Source of the DNA: Planctomycetota bacterium | GTDB lineage: Bacteria; Planctomycetota; MHYJ01; JACPRB01 | Reading direction: 5' to 3' | NCBI GenBank assembly: GCA_016200125.1 | Contig: JACQFK010000361.1 | Location: 1-6,677 of the forward strand | DNA: 6,677 nt | Part shown: piece after piece, positions 1-5,524 of the stretch | Layout of the letters: the number at the start of each line of letters is the position of its first letter | How positions within the stretch are numbered: position 1 is the stretch's first letter | The notes under the pieces: model-generated | Seen by the model: the letters and a program-made list of their open reading frames with translations, nothing else | The model's database searches: none | What the model was told of the DNA's origin: nothing | Program-made: the position numbers and the translations under genes

Positions 1-599
1 CGGCCCGCGCGCTTCCCGGCGCGGTCGAGATCGAGGACTTCGACGACGGCGGCGAAGGCGTCGGCTACCACGATACGGACGCGGTGAATTCCGGCGGACA
101 ATACCGGACGACCGGCGTGGACATCGAGGCGTCGAGCGACGCCGGCGGCGGCTACAACGTGGGCTGGCTCTCGCCCGGTGAATGGCTCCAGTACACGGTG
201 ACCGTCGCGACCGCCGGGACCTACGACGTGAGCTTCCGCGTGGCCTCGGCGCTGACCGGCGGCACGATGCACCTGGCCTCGGGCGCGGCGAATCTGACGG
301 GAACGGTCAGCGCGCCGGGGACCGGCGGCTGGCAGACCTGGCAGACGGTCAGCGCGACCGGCGTCTCCCTCGCGGCGGGGACGCAGGCGATCCGGCTCGT
401 CTTCGACAGCGGATCCTTCAATGTGAATTCGATGACGTTCGCGCTGACGGCGGCGGCGCCGGCGGGTCCGCCCGCGGGCGGCGGGGGCGGCGGCGCGGCC
501 AAAGGTTCTGGCGGCCACGGCGGCGGAGGCTGCGGCCTGACGGGCCTCGAAGGATCCCTGCTGCTGGCGCTGCTCGCCCGGTATCGGCGCCGGTCCTAG
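1..599 (+). CDS. Secreted CBM6 carbohydrate-binding protein, C-terminal part (5' end outside window)
   Basis: The reading frame is open from the left edge (first full codon at position 3) to TAG at 597-599, giving 198 visible residues. Visible residues about 6-149 match a CBM6 jelly-roll module of the kind attached to agarases, glucanases and other polysaccharide enzymes. The landmarks are EIEDFDDGGEGVGYHDTD, NSGGQYRTTGVDIE, YNVGWLSPGEWLQYTV, GTYDVSFRVAS, GGWQTWQTV and FNVNSMTF. The Trp/Tyr residues and the late Asn are typical of the CBM6 sugar-binding face. A Pro/Gly-rich linker (about 150-176) follows, then a single Cys at about 177, a short hydrophobic stretch (GLTGLEGSLLLALLA) and the basic end RYRRRS. 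This three-part tail resembles C-terminal sorting signals (CTERM-type) that hold exported proteins at the cell surface. The catalytic or adhesive part must lie upstream, so the substrate is unknown. The gene converges on the minus-strand STN gene. CBM6 assignment is firm; the anchor is an inference. Confidence 0.88.
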   Translation, partial: ARALPGAVEIEDFDDGGEGVGYHDTDAVNSGGQYRTTGVDIEASSDAGGGYNVGWLSPGEWLQYTVTVATAGTYDVSFRVASALTGGTMHLASGAANLTGTVSAPGTGGWQTWQTVSATGVSLAAGTQAIRLVFDSGSFNVNSMTFALTAAAPAGPPAGGGGGGAAKGSGGHGGGGCGLTGLEGSLLLALLARYRRRS

Positions 600-796
600 A
601 ATGGGATCTCCGCCAGGAGCGCTTGGATCTCGCGGTGGACCGCGGGCGTCTGGTTGACGAAGAGCAAACCGTTGACGAGGGTGACCCTGGCATGTGGGCA
701 TTCATCCCACGTCCTCCCGCCCGTGTGGAGGCGGACCAGGTCGATAAGAAACTCCTCCGATAGGCGGCCCGACGGACCGTCGTCATAGATCAGGAA
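596..796 (-). pseudogene. In-frame 3' remnant of the STN-domain gene, beyond the internal TGA
   Basis: Reading through the TGA at 797-799 in the same frame gives 66 more codons ending at TAG (598-596). The translation contains LSEEFLIDLVRLHTGGRTW, then ARVTLVNGLLFVNQTPAVHR and EIQALLAEI. The unit G-L-L-F-V-N-Q-T-P-x-V-H-R-x-I-x-x-L-L is the typical end of STN/secretin-N1-like small proteins, so this stretch is clearly the rest of the same protein (205 codons in all, counting the TGA). It has no start codon or ribosome binding site of its own that I can see. The TGA lies in the variable linker between the two halves. The possible explanations are a recent nonsense mutation, a sequencing error or, far less likely, recoding. 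The last stop lies inside the stop of the convergent CBM6 gene. Confidence 0.65.
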
Positions 797-1213
797 TCAG
801 CTGAAGCCTCCGCTCGCTACGGCAAGATCACGCCCCGGGAAATCCGCGAGCTTCGCCATCGAGGCCCGAACGTTGTAGATCCGAAGCGAGGTCCCCCCGG
901 CCAAGCATCGTCGCGTGCGAACGACGACCGCGCCCTCCTCGAACACCGCCGTCCGACCGGCCGGCGCGAGGAGCAGGCGGAGCGCGGACCGGACGCTCAC
1001 GTCGTGAACGACCAAGTCTACGGGCATGTCGGCTCCCGCTTCCGCCACGAAATTCAAGCCCGTAGCGTTGCGGAGAATCTCCAGCGCATCGGCCAGCCTC
1101 GCACCCCGAAGGCTAAGGGAGACCTTGGCTTCGAGTCTCCTCGAGAAGTCCCCGGTATTCTCTCCGGCCAGCGCCGCCGCCGACGCCAGCAGGAGCGCCC
1201 CGATCGTCTTCAT
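797..1213 (-). CDS. Exported STN (secretin/TonB N-terminal-like) domain protein, truncated by TGA
   Basis: The first open part of the gene is 138 residues, from ATG at 1213-1211 to TGA at 799-797. Residues 1-17 (MKTIGALLLASAAALAG) are a short signal peptide with a probable cleavage after ALA at 14-16 and no lipobox Cys, so the product should reach the periplasm. Residues about 28-100 fit an STN-like fold: VSLSLRGARLADALEILRNA, then TGLNFVAEAG, the DLVVHDVSVRSALRLLLAPAG strand-helix unit and VVVRTRR. Small STN proteins of this kind are common in planctomycete genomes and their role is mostly unknown. No strong Shine-Dalgarno precedes the ATG; the start is chosen for the signal peptide. The frame continues after the TGA with recognisable family sequence (separate entry), so this is probably the front of a broken gene. 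The region is visibly less GC-rich (about 63% over 1021-1080) than its neighbours (about 82% over 2041-2100). Confidence 0.7.
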   Translation of the reverse strand: MKTIGALLLASAAALAGENTGDFSRRLEAKVSLSLRGARLADALEILRNATGLNFVAEAGADMPVDLVVHDVSVRSALRLLLAPAGRTAVFEEGAVVVRTRRCLAGGTSLRIYNVRASMAKLADFPGRDLAVASGGFS

Positions 1214-1286
1214 ACGGATTCGATGCCGGGGTTAACCCGAGGTAAATTGGAATGATTCAAGCGGCAGAGAGGTATTCTGAGGGGCC
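1214..1286. promoter_or_regulatory. Divergent intergenic spacer, probable promoters for the STN and M81 genes
   Basis: These 73 bases separate the start codons of two divergent genes, so they should carry both promoters. The stretch 1241-1260 is markedly AT-richer than the surroundings. A perfect 10-base palindrome, GGGTTAACCC, lies at 1229-1238 and could be an operator. On the plus strand TATTCT (1273-1278) matches 4 of 6 bases of a -10 box, and TTGGAA (1247-1252) matches 4 of 6 bases of a -35 box. Their 20-base spacing is too long for a standard sigma-70 promoter, and the -10 would place the transcript start almost on the start codon. No box is convincing, so the call rests mainly on gene layout. 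Confidence 0.3.
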
Positions 1287-2750
1287 ATGCGCATCGCGAT
1301 CGGCGGCATCTGGCACGAGACGAACACGTTTGCGAGCGCCCCCAGCTCCCGGGAACAGTTCGACGTCCTTGAGGGGGCCGCGCTCCTCGACTCGTTCCGG
1401 AACACCCGCACGCCGCTCGGCGGCTTCATCGAAGGCGCCCGCGCGACCCGGATGGAGATCCTGCCGGCGCTCTTCGCCTCGGCGGTCCCCTCGGGCAGCG
1501 TCCGGCTCGACGCCTACGAAGAGTTCGCGAAGCGCCTCATCGACCGGCTCGCGGAGATCCGCCCGGACGGCCTCCTCCTGGATCTTCACGGCGCCATGGT
1601 CGTCGAGGGGATCGACGACGTGGAGGGCGATCTGCTGGGCCGGATCCGCGCGCGGCTCGGCGAGCTCCCCATCGGCGCCGTGCTCGACTTCCACGCCAAC
1701 ATCGGCGACCTGTTCGTCCGCAGGGTCGACATCTTCGCCGGCTACGACACCTATCCGCACGTCGATCCGGTCGACCGCGGCGTCGAAGTCGCCGGACTCC
1801 TGGCGCGGAAGCTGTCGGGCGCCCTCCGTCCCACCCGCGCGATCGCGCGGCCCCCGCTGCTCACGGCGCCGCAGGCCCAGCGCACCGATACCGGTCCGAT
1901 GGGCGACCTCATGAAGATGGCCGCGGCCTTCGAGCGGCAGGAGGGCGTCCTCAGCGTCACCGTCGCGGGCGGCTTCCCCTACGCCGACGTGCCCCATGCC
2001 GGCCTCAGTGCCGTCGCCACCACCGACGGACGACCGGATCTGGCGGAGTCGATCGCCCGCGACGTCGCCCGCGCCGCCTGGGAGGCCCGCGGCCGCTTCC
2101 GCGTGGCGAACCTCCCGCCGGAAGAGGCCGTCGCCCGCGCGCTCCGACATGCGGAAGGCCCGGTGATCCTGGTGGACGTCGCGGACAACGTCGGCGGCGG
2201 CTCGCCCGGGGACGGCACCGTGCTGCTGGACGCGCTCCTCCGCGCGAAGGCGAAGGGCTCGGTGGTCACGCTGGCCGATCCCGACGCGGTCGCCCGCGCC
2301 TTCGACTCGGGTGAAGGAGCTTCGATCGACGTCCTCGTCGGCGGCAAGACCGACCGCCTTCACGGCGATCCGGTCCGCCTGCAGGCCCGAGTCGCGCGCC
2401 TCGGCAGCGGCGACTTCACCTACAAGGGGTCCTATATGACAAGCCGCAAGGTCCAGGCGGGACGCGCCGCGCTGCTCGATTCCGACGGGGTCCGCGTCCT
2501 CATCCGGGAGAAGAAGGTGATGCCCTTCGACCGCGAGGAGATCCAGGTCATGGGCATCGATCCGGCGCAGTGCCGCATCATCGTCGTGAAGTCGGCGCTC
2601 GCGTGGCGCGCCGCCTACGGGGAACTCGCCCGCGCCGTCCTCGACGTCGACACTCCGGGCATCTGCAGCGCCCGTCTCGAAACCCTGCCCTTCCGCCGCG
2701 TCCGGCGGCCGATCGCCCCCCTGGATCCCGAGGTGGCCTATGATCCATGA
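1287..2750 (+). CDS. M81 family metallopeptidase (MlrC/microcystinase C-like)
   Basis: The 487-residue product covers both MlrC domains and has the usual length for the family. The N-terminal metal-binding domain has HETNTF (10-15), LDLHGAMV (98-105) and LDFHAN (133-138). By comparison with characterised MlrC, the likely zinc ligands are Glu11, His101, Asp134 and His136. The region YDTYPHVD (153-160) is also typical. The C-terminal domain is recognised by DNVGGGSPGDGT (300-311), KGSYMTSRKVQAGRAALL (380-397) and the segment ending IQVMGIDP (419-426). The founding enzyme degrades linear microcystin, but most relatives occur where no microcystin is expected, so the real substrate (peptide, amide or other C-N bond) is unknown here. 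There is no signal peptide; the protein is cytoplasmic. A weak GAGGGG lies only 2 bases before the ATG. The gene overlaps the aminotransferase gene by 11 bases, indicating a shared transcript and a joint pathway. The family call is firm; the substrate is not. Confidence 0.93.
   Translation: MRIAIGGIWHETNTFASAPSSREQFDVLEGAALLDSFRNTRTPLGGFIEGARATRMEILPALFASAVPSGSVRLDAYEEFAKRLIDRLAEIRPDGLLLDLHGAMVVEGIDDVEGDLLGRIRARLGELPIGAVLDFHANIGDLFVRRVDIFAGYDTYPHVDPVDRGVEVAGLLARKLSGALRPTRAIARPPLLTAPQAQRTDTGPMGDLMKMAAAFERQEGVLSVTVAGGFPYADVPHAGLSAVATTDGRPDLAESIARDVARAAWEARGRFRVANLPPEEAVARALRHAEGPVILVDVADNVGGGSPGDGTVLLDALLRAKAKGSVVTLADPDAVARAFDSGEGASIDVLVGGKTDRLHGDPVRLQARVARLGSGDFTYKGSYMTSRKVQAGRAALLDSDGVRVLIREKKVMPFDREEIQVMGIDPAQCRIIVVKSALAWRAAYGELARAVLDVDTPGICSARLETLPFRRVRRPIAPLDPEVAYDP
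2730..2736 (+). promoter_or_regulatory. Ribosome binding site of the aminotransferase gene, inside the M81 gene
   Basis: GAGGTGG lies within the last codons of the M81 gene; its GAGGT core ends 5 bases before the ATG at 2740. It supports this start and implies translational coupling between the two cistrons. Confidence 0.6.
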
Positions 2751-4038
2751 GAAGTCCAAGGCGCTGCTCGAGCGCTCCCGCCGCGTGATCCCGGGCGGCG
2801 TCTCGAGCAACATCCGGTCGCGCTGGAAGCCCTTCCCGCTCTTCTACAGCCACGGAAAGGGCTCGCGCGTGTGGGACGTCGACGGCAACGAGTACATCGA
2901 CTACGTCCTGGGCCGCGGCCCGCTGCTGCTCGGCCATTCCCCGGCGCCGGTGCTGGAGGCCGTCAAGCGGCAGCTCGACCGGGGCCTCATGTACGCGGGA
3001 CAGCACGAGCTCGAGATCGAGGCGGCGGAGACGATCTCGCGCCTCGTCCCCTGCGCCGAACGGGTCCGCTTCTCCAACTCCGGCTCGGAGGCGGTCCACA
3101 TGGCGCTGCGCCTCGCCCGCGCGGCGACGGGCCGCGCGAAGCATGTCCGCTTCGAGGGCCACTATCACGGCTGGTTCGACAGCGTGTTCTACAGCACCGC
3201 GCCAAAGCTCGAGGACGCGGGGCCGCGCGAGGCGCCGCGCGCGGTTCCGGTCAGCAAGGGCCAGTCTCCCGGCGAGTCGGACAACGTGATCGTCCTTCCC
3301 TGGAACGACCTCGCCCTGGTTGAGAAGACGCTCTCCGACCTGGGCCGGGAGATCGCGGCGCTCATCACCGAGCCCGTGATGTGCAACTCGGGCGGCATCC
3401 TGCCGAAGCCGGGATTCCTCGAGGGGCTGCGCACCCTCTGCACCCGGCACGGCGTCGTCCTCATCTTCGACGAGGTGATCACGGGATTCCGCCTGGCGCC
3501 GGGCGGCGCGCAGGAGAAGTTCGGCGTGACGCCCGATCTCGCGACCTTCGCCAAAGCCGTGGCGGGGGGATTCTGCGTCAGCGTCCTGGCCGGCAAGGCG
3601 GCGCTCATGGATGAGATCGCGGCGCTCTCGACCGTCCACGCGGGCACCTACAACAGCAATCCGCCTTGCATGGCCGCCTGCAAGGCCGCGCTCGACGCGC
3701 TCACGGCGGACGACGGCGCGGCGTTCCGGCGGATCCAGGCCCGGGGCGAGGCGCTCATGAAGGGGATCCGCGAGCTCGGCCTCAAGGCGGGCAAGCGCGT
3801 CTCGGTCCGCGGCCTGCCTCCCTGCCTCCACGTGTCCTTCGGCGAGCCGGAGGAGGTCGTCGACTACCGGACCTACTCCCGCCGCGACGCCGCGGCGCAG
3901 GACCACTTCTGGGAGGCGCTGCAGGACGCCGGCGTGCGCATCGTCCCCGAAGGGACCTGGTTCGTCTCCGCGGCGCACTCGGAGGAGGATGTCGCGCGGA
4001 CGCTCGAGGCCGTGAGCGTCGCGCTCCGGGCGGTCTGA
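2740..4038 (+). CDS. Class III PLP-dependent aminotransferase, glutamate-1-semialdehyde aminomutase-like
   Basis: The 432-residue product has the standard length and motif order of fold-type I, class III aminotransferases. The main motifs are RRVIPGGVSS (14-23), VWDVDGNEYIDYVLGRGPLLLGH (44-66), SNSGSEAVHMALRLAR (112-127, phosphate-cup region), YHGW (142-145), ITEPVM (209-214), LIFDEVITGFR (241-251; Asp244 pairs with the PLP ring nitrogen), FAKAVAGGF (270-278; Lys272 is the probable Schiff-base lysine) and GTYNSNP (302-308). It resembles HemL, but CNSGGILPKPGFLEGLR and APGGAQEKFGVTPDLATFAKA belong to a sister group usually named only aspartate aminotransferase family protein. No heme genes are nearby. 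It probably moves an amino group in the pathway served by the overlapping M81 gene rather than making heme; that is an inference. GAGGTGG at 2730-2736 supports the ATG. True HemL activity cannot be excluded. Confidence 0.93.
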   Translation: MIHEKSKALLERSRRVIPGGVSSNIRSRWKPFPLFYSHGKGSRVWDVDGNEYIDYVLGRGPLLLGHSPAPVLEAVKRQLDRGLMYAGQHELEIEAAETISRLVPCAERVRFSNSGSEAVHMALRLARAATGRAKHVRFEGHYHGWFDSVFYSTAPKLEDAGPREAPRAVPVSKGQSPGESDNVIVLPWNDLALVEKTLSDLGREIAALITEPVMCNSGGILPKPGFLEGLRTLCTRHGVVLIFDEVITGFRLAPGGAQEKFGVTPDLATFAKAVAGGFCVSVLAGKAALMDEIAALSTVHAGTYNSNPPCMAACKAALDALTADDGAAFRRIQARGEALMKGIRELGLKAGKRVSVRGLPPCLHVSFGEPEEVVDYRTYSRRDAAAQDHFWEALQDAGVRIVPEGTWFVSAAHSEEDVARTLEAVSVALRAV

Positions 4039-4039
4039 A

Positions 4040-4867
4040 TCAGGGGATCCGCCGGGTCCCGCGGCATTCGGGGTACTTCGTGCAGCCCCAGAACTCGCCG
4101 TACTTCCCGGTCCGCTTGACCATCGGGCTGCTGCACTGGGGGCATTGAACGCCGCCCTCCGCCGGAGCCGCCTTCGCAACGGGAATCTTCCCGTCCTTCA
4201 TCGTCGCCGCGTAGGCGCACCAGTCGCAGTCGGGCGCCGGCGGGGGCATCTCGCCCCCGAGCACCTTCAGCGTCTGGCCCACGAACTTGAGGAAGGCCGC
4301 GTCGTTCCTCGGGATCTCGATCCACTGGACCTTGCCCCGGTACGAATGGGTGCCGACCGGCTCGTGCAGCAGCTCCATCGGCTCGAAGCAGAGGATGCCC
4401 AGCTTCGAGATGGGCTTCAGCGCGGGCGCCTGGCCCTTCAGGATCTGCGGCTGGGCCGCGGGATTCTCGAACGCGTAGGCGTAGGAGTGGAGCTGGCGCC
4501 CGTAGAGGAGTCCCTTCTCGGGGGAGATCGTCGTGGTCTTGAAATCCAGGATGCCCCAGGAGCCGTCGTCGAATTCGATCAGCGAATCGATCTTCCCGTA
4601 GATGTACCAGCCCGGGGCGCCTTCGATCTCGACGGGCTCGGACTCCACGGTCTTCTCCCCGCAGCGGATCACCCCGGGAGGCAGGTCCGGCAGGACGTCG
4701 GTCGTCCGCTTCCCGTCGTAGTACTTCATCTGCAGGCCTTCCAGCTTCTTGAAGATGGCGGCCATCGGCATCGACGGCTGGCGGATCCCGTGGACGACCT
4801 TCAGATAGAAGCAGCGCTTGCAGCCTTCCCAGAGAAAGGCGAAATCGGAGGGGCTGAGTCTCAGCAT
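4040..4867 (-). CDS. PD-(D/E)XK nuclease-superfamily protein with C-terminal topoisomerase-type C4 zinc finger
   Basis: The 275-residue product starts at ATG 4867-4865, with GGGAG at 4877-4873 placed 5 bases upstream. The N-terminus (LSPSDFAFLWEGCKRCFYLKVV, 4-25) resembles the opening of RecB/Cas4-like nucleases. Asp94 in YGKIDSL, Asp108-x-Lys110 in GILDFKTT and Gln125-x3-Tyr129 in GRQLHSYAYAF form the PD-(D/E)XK core followed by the QxxxY motif of that group. Cys214 and Cys217 (CDWC) lie after the core and, with Cys16 and Cys19, may bind iron-sulfur or zinc. Residues 242-268 form a separate C4 finger (CPQC ... GYPEC-like end: C242, C245, C262, C268) of the topoisomerase I C-terminal type, which binds single-stranded DNA. 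The protein probably cuts or processes DNA in repair or recombination, but its partner and substrate are unknown. It is transcribed alone, diverging from the sigma factor gene and converging on the aminotransferase gene. No cas or addAB genes are visible. The fold call is strong; activity is inferred. Confidence 0.88.
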   Translation of the reverse strand: MLRLSPSDFAFLWEGCKRCFYLKVVHGIRQPSMPMAAIFKKLEGLQMKYYDGKRTTDVLPDLPPGVIRCGEKTVESEPVEIEGAPGWYIYGKIDSLIEFDDGSWGILDFKTTTISPEKGLLYGRQLHSYAYAFENPAAQPQILKGQAPALKPISKLGILCFEPMELLHEPVGTHSYRGKVQWIEIPRNDAAFLKFVGQTLKVLGGEMPPPAPDCDWCAYAATMKDGKIPVAKAAPAEGGVQCPQCSSPMVKRTGKYGEFWGCTKYPECRGTRRIP

Positions 4868-4981
4868 GTTTTCTCCCGCGCGGACCGGAGAAAGTCTACC
4901 TCATGAGCCTCCAGGATCATCATTTCGAATCATGTACAGTTGCGGAAGCCTTCCGACGTAGTCTGGGGGAGGCGAAGCGAC
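4868..4981. promoter_or_regulatory. Divergent spacer between nuclease gene and sigma factor operon
   Basis: This 114-base gap must hold promoters for both divergent genes. Its AT-richest part is about 4917-4940. TACAGT (4935-4940) matches 4 of 6 bases of a -10 box for the sigma gene, but no good -35 box sits at the proper distance. An inverted repeat CGGAA-GCC-TTCCG spans 4943-4955, just downstream of that box, and could be an operator or a weak hairpin in the leader. TTCGAA (4924-4929) is a 6-base palindrome. An ECF-type promoter recognised by the sigma factor itself is expected from family habits, but I cannot identify one. Confidence 0.3.
4965..4972 (+). promoter_or_regulatory. Shine-Dalgarno site that fixes the sigma factor start
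   Basis: GGGGGAGG ends 9 bases before GTG at 4982 and is the strongest ribosome binding site in the spacer. It lies downstream of an in-frame TTG at 4940, arguing against that longer start, and is too far from the ATG at 4997 to serve it well. Confidence 0.6.
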
Positions 4982-5524
4982 GTGAACGGGGTGGCGATGG
5001 CGGTCGAACACGACGTCCTGGTCCTGCTGCTCCTCGGGCATCGCGCGATGCTGCTGGGGTACCTCTCGTCCTTCGTCCGCGACGCCCATCTCGCCGAAGA
5101 CCTGTTCCAGGACATCTCCCTCGTCATCCTGAAAAAGGGCGGCGACCTCGCGGACCCCTCGGGCTTCCCCGTCTGGTCGCGCAGGATCGCCCGCCTGGAG
5201 GCGCTCAACGCCCTCCGGCGCCGGGGCAAGGCGCCGCGGCCGCTCGACGACGCCGTCCTGGACGTCCTCGACCGGCAGTGGAGCGCGACCGACGAAGCCG
5301 CGTCGCCCGCCGCCGACGCCCTCCGCGACTGCCTCCAGCGGATGCCCCCGCGCTCCCGCCAGCTCGTCGACCTGCGCTACCGTGACGGCATCAGCGGGAA
5401 GGAACTCGCGGACAAGGTTTCCCAGCCCCTCAACACGGTCTACGTGACGCTCGCCCGAATCCACCGCGCGCTCTCGGAGTGCGTCAAGGGGCGCCTGGCC
5501 GCCGGAAAGGCCGGTCATGCCTGA
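4982..5524 (+). CDS. ECF-type RNA polymerase sigma-70 factor (Rhodopirellula/Verrucomicrobium-like)
   Basis: With the GTG start at 4982 the protein has 180 residues, normal for an ECF sigma factor having only regions 2 and 4. Region 2 covers about 10-80, with FVRDAHLAEDLFQDISLVIL (31-50) as the core-binding and -10 recognition helix, then WSRRIARLEALNALRRR (65-81). Region 4 covers about 113-171: LRDCLQRMPPRSRQLVDLRY, then the DNA-binding helix-turn-helix GKELADKVSQPLNTVYVTLA (139-158), which reads -35 elements. The short core and the wording around AEDLFQD suit the family common in planctomycetes and verrucomicrobia. Its stop overlaps the start of a FecR-like membrane protein by 8 bases, so the two form a sigma/anti-sigma pair in which the membrane protein should hold the factor inactive until a signal arrives. 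Autoregulation is likely by family habit. The start could also be ATG at 4997 (175 residues) or TTG at 4940 (194). Target genes are unknown. Confidence 0.9.
   Translation: MNGVAMAVEHDVLVLLLLGHRAMLLGYLSSFVRDAHLAEDLFQDISLVILKKGGDLADPSGFPVWSRRIARLEALNALRRRGKAPRPLDDAVLDVLDRQWSATDEAASPAADALRDCLQRMPPRSRQLVDLRYRDGISGKELADKVSQPLNTVYVTLARIHRALSECVKGRLAAGKAGHA
5504..5510 (+). promoter_or_regulatory. Ribosome binding site for the FecR-like gene, inside the sigma gene
   Basis: GGAAAGG lies 6 bases before the ATG at 5517, inside the last codons of the sigma factor gene. It supports this start and the overlapping, probably coupled, arrangement. Confidence 0.55.

Noticed and set aside
182..763. Plus-strand open frame running through the CBM6 gene end into the STN remnant
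   Set aside because: It is out of frame with the clear CBM6 coding sequence and its product is Arg/Gly-rich noise.
1257..2813. Long open frame (518 codons) on the minus strand opposite the M81 gene
   Set aside because: It is rich in Arg, Asp, Gly and Ala with no recognisable motif and lies opposite a well-supported gene. High-GC codon bias removes stops from this opposite frame.
2740..4038. Naming the aminotransferase hemL
   Set aside because: The motifs around the PLP site and the partner gene fit a sister group better, and no heme biosynthesis gene is nearby.
2578..4179. Long open frame (533 codons) on the minus strand opposite the aminotransferase gene
   Set aside because: It runs across two genes, has low-complexity Arg/Asp/Ala composition and no domain motifs. 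The plus-strand aminotransferase has all family motifs.
4040..4867. Calling the nuclease Cas4 and looking for a CRISPR array
   Set aside because: No direct repeats with regular spacers and no other cas genes are visible in the window. The topoisomerase finger is not a Cas4 feature.
4145..4906. Plus-strand open frame of 253 codons opposite the nuclease gene
   Set aside because: The minus strand shows intact nuclease and zinc-finger motifs. The plus-strand product is Arg/Leu/Gly-rich without motifs.
4940..4981. TTG at 4940 as the sigma factor start, giving 194 residues
   Set aside because: The strong ribosome binding site at 4965-4972 lies downstream of it and points to GTG 4982. The extra residues do not resemble sigma region 2.
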